A DNA stretch of 64,000 nt from CAZICM01 sp964537685 (GTDB lineage Bacteria; Myxococcota_A; Polyangia; Polyangiales; Polyangiaceae), in contig CAZICM010000009.1 in the NCBI GenBank assembly GCA_964537685.1, positions 124,001 to 188,000 on the forward strand, in the 5' to 3' direction. Below the pieces are notes generated by a model. The model saw only the letters and a program-made list of their open reading frames with translations, did not search any database and was not told the DNA's origin. Below are positions 9,365-19,076 of this stretch, piece after piece (within the stretch, counting starts at the first letter, position 1; every line of letters starts with the position of its first letter). A program made the position numbers and the translations under genes.

Positions 9365-9880
9365 ATGCCGCCCTTAAGCGCGATCGCGTTTCTTGGCCTT
9401 GCCGCGCTGACGCTGGGTTCCGCCGGTGTCGTTGCATTCTCCAAGAACATCATCCACTCAGCCCTCGCGCTGCTCGGGACATTTCTCGGCATCGCAGGGC
9501 TCTACATCACACTGTCCGCCGACTTTCTCGCAGCCACGCAAGTGCTCGTTTACGTGGGCGGCACCCTCACGCTGATCCTCTTCGCGGTCATGCTCACCAG
9601 CCGCATCGAGGACATGAAAGTCTCCAATCCTCGCGCATCCATTGCCGTGGCGTTTGGACTCGTCACGGTGGTGCTTTTGGTGCTGGGCAAGGTGGCCACG
9701 CAAACCCCGTGGCCCGCTGAATCCAGGCCGCCGATGCCTTCTACGGCCAAGCTTGGCCACGCCTTCCTAGGCGAGTATTTGCTGCCTTTTGAGATTGGTT
9801 CGGTGGTCTTGCTCGCCGCGCTTGTGGGTGCTGTGGTCTTGGCGCGCCGGGCTGTGAAGCGCGCTTGGGAGAAAGGCTAA
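9365..9880 (+). CDS. nuoJ: NADH dehydrogenase subunit J
   Basis: Membrane subunit of complex I. 171 aa with about five transmembrane helices. The characteristic stretch LGTFLGIAGLYITLSADFLAATQVLVYVGG with ILFAVMLTS is near residues 40-80. It lies between nuoI and nuoK in canonical order, 46 bp after nuoI. The stop is followed by nuoK after 5 bp, so the genes are probably cotranscribed. Confidence 0.93.
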   Translation: MPPLSAIAFLGLAALTLGSAGVVAFSKNIIHSALALLGTFLGIAGLYITLSADFLAATQVLVYVGGTLTLILFAVMLTSRIEDMKVSNPRASIAVAFGLVTVVLLVLGKVATQTPWPAESRPPMPSTAKLGHAFLGEYLLPFEIGSVVLLAALVGAVVLARRAVKRAWEKG

Positions 9881-9885
9881 GGCGC

Positions 9886-10194
9886 ATGGAAATCGGCTTG
9901 GTGCATTATCTGACGGTCAGCGCCGTTCTCTTTGGGCTTGGCCTGTTTACGGTCATGACCCGTAAAAACTCCGTCGGCATTCTGCTGGGCGTCGAACTTA
10001 TTCTGAACGCAGCCGCGCTGAATTTCGTCGCCTTCGAGCACTTTGTCGCGGGCGGTGTTTCAGGCCAGGTCTTCACCGTTTTTATTATCGTGCTCGCCGC
10101 GAGCGAAGCGGCGATCGCGCTGGCGATTGTGCTTCAGGTGTACCGCAACTACCGCAGCATCATGGCCGACCGGCTAACCAACCTGAAGAATTGA
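9886..10194 (+). CDS. nuoK: NADH dehydrogenase subunit K
   Basis: Small antiporter-like membrane subunit of complex I, 102 aa with three transmembrane helices. The family block (G)ILLGVELILNAAALNFVAF carries the conserved membrane Glu residues. I start at ATG 9886 (MEIGLVHYL), just after the nuoJ stop with an AAGG-type site, rather than at the upstream in-frame codon inside nuoJ. nuoL, nuoM and nuoN do not follow; the next gene is an acyltransferase, so the remaining subunits must be encoded elsewhere. Confidence 0.93.
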   Translation: MEIGLVHYLTVSAVLFGLGLFTVMTRKNSVGILLGVELILNAAALNFVAFEHFVAGGVSGQVFTVFIIVLAASEAAIALAIVLQVYRNYRSIMADRLTNLKN

Positions 10195-10231
10195 GCCCGC
10201 TCCGCGCATTCAGCGGATACCCTCCCCACCC

Positions 10232-11110
10232 GTGCTTTTGGATTTCTTCACACGGGATCGATCCTCGGCTCATCCAGGGCATTTTGACGTAGAAACCGCG
10301 GCACCTCTGTTTCGCACGCTCGGGCCGATCTGCCGCCATATGTGGCCCGGCATTTTTTACGGCCTGGCCAAACTGCCTTCGCACAATCAGTTTATTGTGG
10401 TCGCCAATCATTCGGGCATGGGCAGTGCCGAATTGTGGTCGCTGTTTGTCGGATGGTACGAGCGCTTTGGAACGGAGCGGCCCGTGGCCGGAATGGCGCA
10501 TCCGGCAGCCTTTCGCCTTCCTTTTCTACGCGCCGTGCTTCAAGGGCTGGGCGCCGTCGAGGCCACCCAATTGGGAGCCTGTAAAGCGAGGCTCGCCGAT
10601 GTCCCGCTCTTGATTTTTCCAGGCGGCGATCATGAGGCGATGCGTCCGTATTGGCAGGGCGACCGGGTCGATTTTGCAGGGCGCAAAGGCTGGATTCGCC
10701 TGGCGCGCAAGCATGGTTTGACGATCGTTCCGATGGCCATCGTCGACAGTCACAAAACGCTTCCCATCGTTGCCGGAGGGAAAACGCTGGCATGGCTTTC
10801 GGGGCTTCGGCTGCTGGGTGTTCGGCGCGGGCCGCTTCCCTTGCTTTCGCTCTTGGCCGCACTGAGCACATTTTCGTTGGCTCGCTCCAAGGGCGCCGGA
10901 TTGGCCGCGGCATATCTATCGGCGGATTTCGTGTGGCTTTCCACGGTGCTCGTCCCCTGGATTCCCTCGGCGATTGAATTTCACCTGCTCGATCCCATTG
11001 AACCGAGCGCTTTTCATGAGTCCAGTGCAGACGACGTGTTCTACGACGATGTGATCGGACGATTGCAGCGTGTGCTCGATGAGCGGACGGACAGAGGAGG
11101 GGCCCGCTGA
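10232..11110 (+). CDS. Lysophospholipid acyltransferase-like protein
   Basis: 292 aa with the LPLAT/MGAT-type fold. VVANHSGMGSAE near residue 55 is the acyltransferase block I. FPGGDHEAM near 130 is block III, followed by GWIRLARKHGLTIVPMAIV. In block I the usual HX4D Asp is not at the standard spacing (HSGMGS), a feature shared with divergent MGAT-like members. The likely role is acylation of a lysophospholipid or diglyceride at the membrane. The start is GTG 10232, 37 bp after nuoK, and cotranscription with nuoIJK is possible. Confidence 0.75.
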   Translation: MLLDFFTRDRSSAHPGHFDVETAAPLFRTLGPICRHMWPGIFYGLAKLPSHNQFIVVANHSGMGSAELWSLFVGWYERFGTERPVAGMAHPAAFRLPFLRAVLQGLGAVEATQLGACKARLADVPLLIFPGGDHEAMRPYWQGDRVDFAGRKGWIRLARKHGLTIVPMAIVDSHKTLPIVAGGKTLAWLSGLRLLGVRRGPLPLLSLLAALSTFSLARSKGAGLAAAYLSADFVWLSTVLVPWIPSAIEFHLLDPIEPSAFHESSADDVFYDDVIGRLQRVLDERTDRGGAR

Positions 11111-11193
11111 CAAGAAACTTGGGCTTCGAAAAAAAATTGCTTATTTGCGCTCACACCCTTGCGGACAACGAATCTAAAACCCAGGTTTCACGC

Positions 11194-11454
11194 ATGAATG
11201 CACACGCCGAATTGGTAGGGTTTATCGAGCTCAAAGTTGGTTCCCTCTCTGTCAAGGTGCCTGTCCGAAGCTTGGATTCGGCAAGCCGGATTATGGATGA
11301 TGGAGCGGTGCTTCCGCTGGCTTCCTTCGAGGCGGAAGGCAACGAATATGCAATTGTTCTTCGCGGCGAGCCTTCATCGAAGGCCGTTGAAAGCGCGATG
11401 CATCAAGCGGCGCAGGAAGCCATTAAACATCTGTCGCGCAAACTGCTGAATTAG
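11194..11454 (+). CDS. Small conserved-looking hypothetical protein
   Basis: 86 aa from ATG 11194 (MNAHAELVGFIEL). Not recognised. The sequence is a short alpha/beta pattern with LKVGSLSVKVPVRSLDSA and a C-terminal amphipathic helix. No signal peptide, Cys or catalytic motif is seen. A longer frame with a TTG start at 11119 exists, but its first 25 residues lack coding character. It converges with the downstream kinase gene. Confidence 0.55.
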   Translation: MNAHAELVGFIELKVGSLSVKVPVRSLDSASRIMDDGAVLPLASFEAEGNEYAIVLRGEPSSKAVESAMHQAAQEAIKHLSRKLLN

Positions 11455-11481
11455 CGGCGCGCATTCGCCTGTTATCGAAGC

Positions 11482-13575
11482 CTATTCCTGCGGAAGCGTC
11501 GGAATCTCAATCGTTCCATCATCCGGCGGCTTTGGCGGACGGGGCTTGCCGCCTCCTCCAGGAACTTTTTTCGGCGCCGTCGGCGCGGCGGATGCCGATG
11601 GAGGCGGTTTGATGGGATCTACCGCGGATGCAATGGGCGTCTCGCTCACAACCGGTGGCGGTGGAGGAGGAACGGTTTCCGTCACCGAGGGCGCGCCGCT
11701 GGCTGCGCTGTCAGGTGCCGGGGGCGCTGGAGGAAGCTGAGAGCTGATCACCATCCATGTGATCAAAATCGCCGCGGCCACCAAGCCAAACGCAAGCACA
11801 CGAACCATACGCTTGCGGCGTGAACCACTATCGAATTCGGGAGGCGCATCGAACGCCGGAACTTCTGTTGCGCCGAAGGTGCCTCCCGCTCTTGCCGGCT
11901 GAGCCGGTGCGGCTTGAGGTTCGGGGCGAACAGGCATGGGCACCGCAACCGGCGTGGGGGCGGGTGCTGCTGGGATGGGCTGAGAAAGCACGGGCGCCAG
12001 CGGAACGGGTGCAGCGGGAGCCGATGGAGCAGGCGGTGATGAGGAAGGTGCTCCCGCTTCTGGAAGCAGCGCCGGGCTGATGACCACTTTGGCCACGGGC
12101 GGAGCGGGTGCGGATGGCGCGCCCGATGCATTCATCGTCACCAGGGCAACGGCCTCGGCGCGCGCTTCGGATGGAGGTGCAGGCCGTTTGGGCTGGGCCG
12201 ATGAAGACGCGGCCGGTGGGGCAGGCGGGGCTTCTACGACCGGAGGGCTCTCTTGAATGGGGGCGGCCGGGGTTTCGGGAGCTTTGGCTTGCGATTCCTC
12301 TGCGGCGGGAGCGGCAGGCGCCTCGCCGGGCGCACCTGATGCGCGCTGAGGAATGGGCGCTGACGAGCGGTTCGAAACAGGAGGATGTGGAGCCTTGCCT
12401 TCGGTCTTCTCGGCAGTAGCCGGCTTTGCCGCGGCGTTTAGATTCGGCTCCTCGTCGAAAATCAGTTCGTCAAGCTCGTCCGCATCCAGATGTTCGGTCG
12501 CCGAACGCTGCTTTGCCGGCGCGGCCTTTGGTGCGGCGGGTGCGGGTGCGGGTGCGGGAGGAGGAGGCGCTTCGATTTTTTCGCTCCGCTTGGACGGAGG
12601 AGGCGGAAGCGATGCAGGCGAAGGCTTGCTAAAAGGGCTTTCGGTTGAACCGCGCGCCGGTGCTGAAGGCGCCAGAGGTCCAGCCTTTGGCCTGGGAATC
12701 GACGCCATTCCAGGTGCTTCAGGAGCGCCCCTCACGGCCCTCGCCAAAGCTTCCGACATCTCCCGCGCGCTCTCAAAACGCAGGTTTGCATCGCGATTGC
12801 AGGCTTTTGCAAACCAGGCATCAAAGGCCGCCGGCAACCCGGGCAACACCTTTGAAGGAACGGGCATATCGCCAATCGTGATCTTAATCAGCAGATCGCC
12901 CACGCCCTCTGCATCGAAAGGCAAATGCCCCGTTACGCATTGAAAGGTGATAACGCCCAGCGCCCATAAATCGGCCCGGAAATCGACTTCGCCCGTGCCT
13001 TTCACCTGCTCCGGGCTCATGTAGTGCGGCGTGCCGATCAACTGGCCAACGCTCGTCTTTTGCATCACCGCTTTTTGAGGATCGGAAATTTTTGCGACGC
13101 CGAAATCGAAAACCTTCACGATCTCTTCGTCTTCGTTCGTCACCAAAAACACGTTTTCAGGCTTTAAATCGCGGTGAACGATACCCGCCGCGTGCGCCCG
13201 GCTCAGCGCGCGGGCCACTTGCGTCACAATCCTCGATGTCTCCCGGAGCGTCAGCCGTCCGCGCTTGTCGAGCCGCTCGAATAAATCTTCGCCGTCGAGC
13301 AGCTCCATGACAATAAAGGGCTGAACGCCGTCGATGCCGTGATCCAGCATCTGCACGACATGCGCGCTCCGAAGCTGCGCCGCCGCCGTAGCCTCGCGCC
13401 TAAAACGCTCCCGCGCATCTTCCCGCTTGGCTAGATCAGGATCGATCAGCTTTACGGCCACCTGCGTGGTGAGCGCGAGATGTTCGGCAACCCATACCGA
13501 AGCCTGCGATCCATGCCCCAAGGGCCGGACCAGCCGGTATCTGCCGCTCAGCACTCGGCCCGCTTCAATGTCCAT
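11482..13575 (-). CDS. Membrane-anchored Ser/Thr protein kinase
   Basis: Eukaryotic-type kinase. The kinase domain (about residues 10-275) has GHGSQASVW (Gly loop), VAVKLI (Lys), HRDLKPENVFL (catalytic loop) and DFGVAK, so all key residues are present. A roughly 300-residue Pro/Ala-rich linker follows. One transmembrane helix (RVLAFGLVAAAILITWMVIS) lies near 605-625, and a short Pro-rich tail ends the protein. I choose ATG 13575 (MDIEAGRVLSGRY), because kinase homology begins there; the frame extends to a TTG at 13623. Substrates are unknown, and no sensor domain is recognised in the tail. Confidence 0.93.
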   Translation of the reverse strand: MDIEAGRVLSGRYRLVRPLGHGSQASVWVAEHLALTTQVAVKLIDPDLAKREDARERFRREATAAAQLRSAHVVQMLDHGIDGVQPFIVMELLDGEDLFERLDKRGRLTLRETSRIVTQVARALSRAHAAGIVHRDLKPENVFLVTNEDEEIVKVFDFGVAKISDPQKAVMQKTSVGQLIGTPHYMSPEQVKGTGEVDFRADLWALGVITFQCVTGHLPFDAEGVGDLLIKITIGDMPVPSKVLPGLPAAFDAWFAKACNRDANLRFESAREMSEALARAVRGAPEAPGMASIPRPKAGPLAPSAPARGSTESPFSKPSPASLPPPPSKRSEKIEAPPPPAPAPAPAAPKAAPAKQRSATEHLDADELDELIFDEEPNLNAAAKPATAEKTEGKAPHPPVSNRSSAPIPQRASGAPGEAPAAPAAEESQAKAPETPAAPIQESPPVVEAPPAPPAASSSAQPKRPAPPSEARAEAVALVTMNASGAPSAPAPPVAKVVISPALLPEAGAPSSSPPAPSAPAAPVPLAPVLSQPIPAAPAPTPVAVPMPVRPEPQAAPAQPARAGGTFGATEVPAFDAPPEFDSGSRRKRMVRVLAFGLVAAAILITWMVISSQLPPAPPAPDSAASGAPSVTETVPPPPPPVVSETPIASAVDPIKPPPSASAAPTAPKKVPGGGGKPRPPKPPDDGTIEIPTLPQE

Positions 13576-13656
13576 CCGACGCCAACAGCCTACGTTGCAA
13601 TGATTGCCCGTGTCGAGACGCAAGCTTAAGAGACGGCATTGAGACCTCCCCCGGGC

Positions 13657-14130
13657 TTAGCCCTTTTGCTCCGCCGTTTCCTTCATCAGCTCAATCCAGG
13701 CGCTCTTGTCGAGCTCTGGGTAGATGTAGTCGCACTCAAAATTCGTGTGATGCAGCAGAAGGCGTGCTGTATCGAAAATGATTTGCGCCACATCCTCGTC
13801 CTGCGCATCCCGCAGTTTTGCGGCCATTTGCCGCACCGTCTCATGCTGTTTTTCAGCTACTTGGACTTCAGGCCCCAATCCCCGTTTGACCAGCGAGGGA
13901 AAGATAAACCGTTCCTCGTAGCTCATATGCAATTCCATGGGGCCGTTCAAAAACGCGATGAGGCTCTCGCGTTCCCCAACGACCGCGCGTGGAGACATTT
14001 GGGCAGTCTGCATGAGCCGGCTCGCCCAGTCGCGCGCCCGGTCTTCTTCCTGGAACAGGTCGGCGAGCATGCGTTCAAAAGGCATGGCCAAAGCTCGTAA
14101 ACCAAAACGGGCCGACGGTCGAGCCCGCAT
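13657..14130 (-). CDS. Hemerythrin-like HHE domain protein
   Basis: Four-helix di-iron protein, probably binding O2 or sensing redox/NO. Candidate iron ligands are HMSYEERFIFP, KQHETVRQM and LLLHHTNFECDYIYPEL, which fit the H...HxxxE...H...HxxxxD arrangement. The open frame is 157 aa; ATG 14085 (MPFERMLAD) would give 142 aa and is about as likely as 14130, since neither has a clear ribosome site. Confidence 0.85.
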   Translation of the reverse strand: MRARPSARFGLRALAMPFERMLADLFQEEDRARDWASRLMQTAQMSPRAVVGERESLIAFLNGPMELHMSYEERFIFPSLVKRGLGPEVQVAEKQHETVRQMAAKLRDAQDEDVAQIIFDTARLLLHHTNFECDYIYPELDKSAWIELMKETAEQKG

Positions 14131-14180
14131 CTGGGGCGAATAGATACAGAAGGCTGGGGATCGGGATGATGGGCGGGCGA

Positions 14181-14684
14181 TTACTCTTCGCCCTCGCCGG
14201 AAAGAGCTTCTTCTTCGGCCTTTTTCTTAGCGGCCTCCTCGCGTTCCTTTTGAACTTTGGCCATTTCGGCGAGGCGCGTCACAAGACCGTTGGCCACCAT
14301 AGAAAGCACTTGCTTTTCCAATTGAGCGCGTTCCTTCGGACTGCCGCCGAACGAAATATGCGAACGGGCGCCCGGGCCTCCATCCAATCGGCCGCCGATG
14401 GTGCAGCTCACCTGCAGCACATCGCCTTTTTCCACCGCTGAAAACGCCACAATGCGGGCGCTCAGCTTCACCAATTTAAGCTTCCCGAAATCGGCCTTTT
14501 TCGCGGCTTGGGTGAGCAAACTCTTGAGCAACTTCGCAAGCCGCGCCGAGTCTTTTCCTTCGGGGACATCGATGCGCGTCCATTGCACTTTGGTGGTCGA
14601 ACGCGATAGTGCCGTGCCTGGAAACATAAACAAGGCGGCCGCGCCGAAGGCCGTCGCGGCGAGCCATCGCTTTCTGCGGTTCAT
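14181..14684 (-). CDS. Small exported protein of unknown function
   Basis: 167 aa. A clear signal peptide (MNRRKRWLAATAFGAAALFMFPGTALS) is followed by a mixed alpha/beta domain with KVQWTRIDVPEGKDSARL and LQVSCTIGGRLDGG. The C-terminus is a charged helix rich in Glu, Lys and Ala. No family recognised. The pattern suggests a periplasmic protein with a short calycin- or lipocalin-like strand region, but this is weak inference. Confidence 0.65.
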   Translation of the reverse strand: MNRRKRWLAATAFGAAALFMFPGTALSRSTTKVQWTRIDVPEGKDSARLAKLLKSLLTQAAKKADFGKLKLVKLSARIVAFSAVEKGDVLQVSCTIGGRLDGGPGARSHISFGGSPKERAQLEKQVLSMVANGLVTRLAEMAKVQKEREEAAKKKAEEEALSGEGEE

Positions 14685-14789
14685 GTGCCGAAGCTAAAGA
14701 AAGACCGCTACATTGGCCAAATTGCCGGCTGAACGTGGATTGGGTATGGGCGGCCGCCGCGCTGGAGAGACAAGGAAAGGACGACACGG

Positions 14790-17700
14790 ATGGCTTGCGC
14801 GAAGCAGGGAGACAAAACGCCGAAGCGGCTTTTACCGGTATCGTCCGCGGGCCTTCGGAATGCGGCCCGGCCCTTGTTTTTTTTGATGGTGCTCGCGCTG
14901 TCGAATAGCGCGCCTGCGCAGTTGCCGCCGCCGGTTCCACCCAAGCCTCTTGTAAAGAAACCCGCGATTCCGGTGCCCAATCTCAAGCCCAAAGCACCGG
15001 GCGACACCAAGATTCCCGACCCAAAGGCCGCGCCGGGCAAAAATTCGCCGCCCACCAAACGCGCGATTCCGGCGCCGCCTCCGCCGCGGTGGACGGCTCC
15101 GCTGCCCGACCTCATGCTCGATCAGGCCGTCGCGCGGGCGAGAAGGCTGGAGGACGATACGCTGGCGGCTCTTTTGGTCGCGGCTTCTCTCGATGAGCGG
15201 GTTTCGTTTCGGCGTGCCCGCGATGGTTTGCGAAGCCTGAGCTATCTCAGCGGGCCTTATGGGGATGATGCGCGCATGCTGTTTATGCGCCTCACGCCCG
15301 AAGCGCCCACGCCTTCCTGGCCCGGCGCTCAAGCGATTTCCTACGATTCGCCGCCCGATTCCAATGGATTGGTGAAGTCCTATGCGATTCTGGGACCCTT
15401 TCAAGACACGGGCGGCGGGCTGTTCCGGCGCGAAGGTCCCGAAGCTCCAGGCCAAAGCTTTTCCGACACGAAGGCGCGTTATTCGTGGGGCGTGTACGAC
15501 GTGGGCTTCCGGAGAACCTTGCCCGCATCGTCGACGGCGAGGGGACTTCCTTTGGATTTGTATATCCATCCTCGCCAGGAGACCTGCACCTATCTGGCTT
15601 CGCGGGTGACGGTGCCCAAAGCGCCGCCTGTGCGAACGCCGAACCCCGCGCCAAAACCGGCCCCTGTAAAGCCTGGGGACAAAAAAGCGGCCGATCTCAA
15701 AAAAGCACCTGCTGTCAAAGTGGCTACGCCTTCCAAGCCCGCCATGGCCGCACTCGCGGCGAAAGGTGTAGATACAACCAATGAAACCCGGGCCTTCTTA
15801 ATCCACGTCGCATCGACGGGCGCCGTACGGCTGATGTGGGATGGCGCAGATATCGCCTCGAGCGAGGAAATACACACAGAAGCGATTCTCGATCGCATGG
15901 CTGTGCGCCTCGAGGCAACGCCGGGCGACCATTGGATTGGCCTCAAGGTGTGTTCTGGGGCGCTGCCCGATGAAGGAAGGGTGAGGGTGCGCTTCACCGA
16001 TGAAAATCGGCGGCCTCTCGCGATGGCGACGTCCTCGGATCTGCGGGGCATCGCAAAGGCTGCGGCATCGGTGCCGGACAACAAGGCGGCCAAGGCAAAA
16101 GGCATTGCGCCAAAGGCGAAAGGCGCTCCCGGAAAAACGGCTCCCAAGGTGGCCGAGCGCGTGCTTACGTCGATGGAAAAAGCGCTTGCGATCGGCGATT
16201 CGCCAAGCCCCGAGCAGGCTCTGTCTTCAAGCATTGTGAGAACGCTGGGAGGCGCCGATGACGCCCGTTCGCCCAAGGCGCCGGGACTTCTCGATCGCGT
16301 CGCAAAAACACCGGGAATCTCACCGGATATGCTCGCGATGACGGGCTGGATTTCACCCTTCGGCGCAAACCGGAGCGGCTGGCTGAATCAGGCGTATCAG
16401 CGGGCGAAGACAGAAAAAGATGGTCAAACGGCGGCGTTTACCCAGCGAAGGCTCGCGGCCTCCAATCTGAATTCGGGCATGATCGACTGGGCTCAATCGG
16501 CCATTCAGGAAGAGCCGCTCAAGTCGGCGGGCGATCCCGAAGCGCGTCTGATCCGCGCCATGGTGAAGCATCGGCTTGGAGGTGCGGGGTTTGCGCGGGC
16601 GGCCGTGGATGAGCTCTTGGCGCTGACGGAAGAGATGAAGACCCGCACACCGGTAAGCGTGTGGGATGAACTAGCGAGCGCCGCGCGATCGCAGCCTTCG
16701 GTATGGCAAAAGGCGATGATCAAACTGGCGGAAATGCGGCCCGATGCGAAAGATGCGGCTTTTGTGAGGGCGCACCGGGGCATCGATGGAAGCGCCATGG
16801 AATTAGCGGCGGCGCGCAGCTTGATGCAACAGACCGACGCGGACGATTTGGTACGCATTGGGCGCGATCTGTTCGAGGCAGGCCGTTATCCGTGGGCGCG
16901 CGAAGTGTTTTATTGGGCGACGCGGGTATCGCCCAATTTGGCTCCGGCATTTGAAGGGCTCGCGGATGCGCGCAGGGCCGCGCGGGCGGTGGACAAGTCG
17001 CTCGATACAGCACTCGCCGCGCGGGAATCGGCACTGGCCACGGATGCGCTGTCGAGAGCGCGCGATCTTGAGCCGGGCGATCCATTTCACAAGGCCGAGC
17101 TTTCTTTCCGCACCGGGGCAGACGAAGGCGATGGAGAAGGTCCGGAGCCCGCCGCGGCACCCGGCGTGAACGCGAACGCAAAAATGCGTGATGAGCAGTA
17201 TTTGCCGGCGCCGGATGTGTTTTTGGCGAGAGCGCGCGCAAAGGCGGCGGTGAAGGGAGAAATGTCGGATCGCCAACTGCACTCGGTTCGGGTCGTGACG
17301 TACCACCCCGATAAAAGGGTTTCGCAACTGATGCATTACGCGCGCGAGATCGTGATTGAGCCCCGCACCGAGGCCGATCTCTACGAGCCGAATGTGCCTG
17401 CAGAGGGCGATGAAACCGAGCTTTTGTTTGCGCGGCTGCACAGGCGCGATGGAACGGTGGTGATGCCCGAAGAGCAGAGTTCGGGAGGCCGCGTGCCGAT
17501 GGTGCGCTGGCCGGAGTTGAAGACGGGCGATGTGGTGGAAGTGGCAACACGCTCATGGACGGCTCAGCCCGTGGGCCGCCGGGGCGATGCGCCCTATTAT
17601 TTCATCGATTATGTAGGCTCGCTCGATACGCATCCGCTTCTGTACAACGAAGTCGTTATCGACTCGCCCGAGGTCTCGCCGCTCGCCATCGACGTGCTCA

Positions 17701-19061
17701 ATGGAAAGCCCGATCGCATCACCAACGAGACCAAGGAAGGCCGGCGTATCCAGCGTTTTATTTGGGACAATCCGCCCAATATTCCCGATGAGCCGCTCGC
17801 GCCCCAAGGCTCGGAAGTGCTGCCCGTGGTGGTCGGATCGACCTTTGCGAGCTGGCACGATTTCCGTGAGTGGTACAGAGGCGCCGTGCAGGGATTTACC
17901 GAGCCGGACGATCAAGTGAAAAGGCTCGCGGCCGATCTGACCAAGGGCAAAAAAACGCGGGATGAGAAAATCAAAGCGGTCTTTAATTTCGTGGCCGACG
18001 ATATCCGCTACCTCAACTACGTCTCGGGCGAGTGGTGGCTGCCCAACCGGCCTCAGCAGCTTTTGGCGAGGCGTCAGGGCGACTGCGATGACAAGGCGAT
18101 TCTGTTGATCAGCCTGCTGAAATCCCTGGGCATCGAGGCGACCGAAGTGCTGGTGCAAACGCGCTATACGGCGCAGCCCGGCCTGCTGAAAAGCGACAAA
18201 GCGGCCATTGCGATGTTCGATCATGGCATCGCTTATTTGCCCGGAAAAAATGGCGAACCAGGGATGTGGCTCGATGCAACGAGCCCTCAAAGCAGGCTCG
18301 GTCCTCTGCCGGCCATGGACTCGCGCGCGGTTGCGCTCTTTGTGGACGATGGACCTGCGAAGATCATCGAGACCCCCGCGAGTTCGCCCGCCGATCATGG
18401 GGTGGATGCCGAGTGGACCATTCAGCTTACGGCGACGGGCGCCGGGGAACTGACGGCCAAAGAGCGGCACAGCGGTGATGCAGCGTTCGAGCTTCGCAAC
18501 AACCTTGGGCAAGCCGATGCCCGCGCGCAGTGGGTCGAGCAATACCTGTCGGCAGGATGGTTTCCCGCGGTGCAAGTCAAACCGACAGTGACCTTTAACG
18601 GCGAACTGGGGAACGGCACGGCCGAACTTACATATCAAGCGAGTTCTGAAGGCTTTGCGCGCCGCGAAGGCAACGAACTGTCTGTCCCCTTAACGTCCGG
18701 CTCCACCTACACATCGGCGCTCGCGCCGCTGCTTACCCGAACCCTGCCGGTGGTGCTGCCCCCACTGCTCGCGCCGGGCCATCAAACCCACACCATTACG
18801 ATTGTGGCGCCGCCCGGCTATGAATTCGCCGAACTGCCTCCAGGCGGCGAAGAGCCGGCCGGAGAATTTGGCTCCGCGCGTGTTGAGTTCCGCCGCGAAA
18901 AAACCAGCGATCGCATCGTTGTCCTGCGCAATGTGGTGTTCGATATGTCGACGATTCCCGTCGCCAAATATCCAGCGTGGCGTGCGTGGCTTTCGCGCGT
19001 GGATGGCCTTGTGCACCGCATGCCGAGGCTTGTTCAAACATCGTCCTCAAAGACGCCCTGA
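14790..19061 (+). CDS. Giant secreted DUF3857/transglutaminase-like protein with TPR-like region
   Basis: 1423 aa. A signal-like hydrophobic segment and a Pro/Lys-rich stretch open the protein. The middle (about 500-800) is helical and TPR-like. A DUF3857-type beta domain (about 830-1010, LHRRDGTVV...GDVVEV) precedes a transglutaminase-like cysteine domain. The catalytic triad is visible: Cys1099 (GDCDDKA), His1145 (MFDHGIAYL) and Asp1162 (WLDATSP). Members of this family are typically periplasmic or secreted. A strong AAGGAAAGGA site lies upstream of ATG 14790. The next gene, 15 bp downstream, is a degenerate relative, so they are probably an operon acting together. Confidence 0.85.
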   Translation: MACAKQGDKTPKRLLPVSSAGLRNAARPLFFLMVLALSNSAPAQLPPPVPPKPLVKKPAIPVPNLKPKAPGDTKIPDPKAAPGKNSPPTKRAIPAPPPPRWTAPLPDLMLDQAVARARRLEDDTLAALLVAASLDERVSFRRARDGLRSLSYLSGPYGDDARMLFMRLTPEAPTPSWPGAQAISYDSPPDSNGLVKSYAILGPFQDTGGGLFRREGPEAPGQSFSDTKARYSWGVYDVGFRRTLPASSTARGLPLDLYIHPRQETCTYLASRVTVPKAPPVRTPNPAPKPAPVKPGDKKAADLKKAPAVKVATPSKPAMAALAAKGVDTTNETRAFLIHVASTGAVRLMWDGADIASSEEIHTEAILDRMAVRLEATPGDHWIGLKVCSGALPDEGRVRVRFTDENRRPLAMATSSDLRGIAKAAASVPDNKAAKAKGIAPKAKGAPGKTAPKVAERVLTSMEKALAIGDSPSPEQALSSSIVRTLGGADDARSPKAPGLLDRVAKTPGISPDMLAMTGWISPFGANRSGWLNQAYQRAKTEKDGQTAAFTQRRLAASNLNSGMIDWAQSAIQEEPLKSAGDPEARLIRAMVKHRLGGAGFARAAVDELLALTEEMKTRTPVSVWDELASAARSQPSVWQKAMIKLAEMRPDAKDAAFVRAHRGIDGSAMELAAARSLMQQTDADDLVRIGRDLFEAGRYPWAREVFYWATRVSPNLAPAFEGLADARRAARAVDKSLDTALAARESALATDALSRARDLEPGDPFHKAELSFRTGADEGDGEGPEPAAAPGVNANAKMRDEQYLPAPDVFLARARAKAAVKGEMSDRQLHSVRVVTYHPDKRVSQLMHYAREIVIEPRTEADLYEPNVPAEGDETELLFARLHRRDGTVVMPEEQSSGGRVPMVRWPELKTGDVVEVATRSWTAQPVGRRGDAPYYFIDYVGSLDTHPLLYNEVVIDSPEVSPLAIDVLNGKPDRITNETKEGRRIQRFIWDNPPNIPDEPLAPQGSEVLPVVVGSTFASWHDFREWYRGAVQGFTEPDDQVKRLAADLTKGKKTRDEKIKAVFNFVADDIRYLNYVSGEWWLPNRPQQLLARRQGDCDDKAILLISLLKSLGIEATEVLVQTRYTAQPGLLKSDKAAIAMFDHGIAYLPGKNGEPGMWLDATSPQSRLGPLPAMDSRAVALFVDDGPAKIIETPASSPADHGVDAEWTIQLTATGAGELTAKERHSGDAAFELRNNLGQADARAQWVEQYLSAGWFPAVQVKPTVTFNGELGNGTAELTYQASSEGFARREGNELSVPLTSGSTYTSALAPLLTRTLPVVLPPLLAPGHQTHTITIVAPPGYEFAELPPGGEEPAGEFGSARVEFRREKTSDRIVVLRNVVFDMSTIPVAKYPAWRAWLSRVDGLVHRMPRLVQTSSSKTP

Positions 19062-19076
19062 GCAGGTGAGCGACTC

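Noticed and set aside
17553..18638. 361-codon minus-strand frame inside the first giant protein gene
   Set aside because: Antisense shadow produced by GC-rich codon bias; the plus strand carries the transglutaminase triad.
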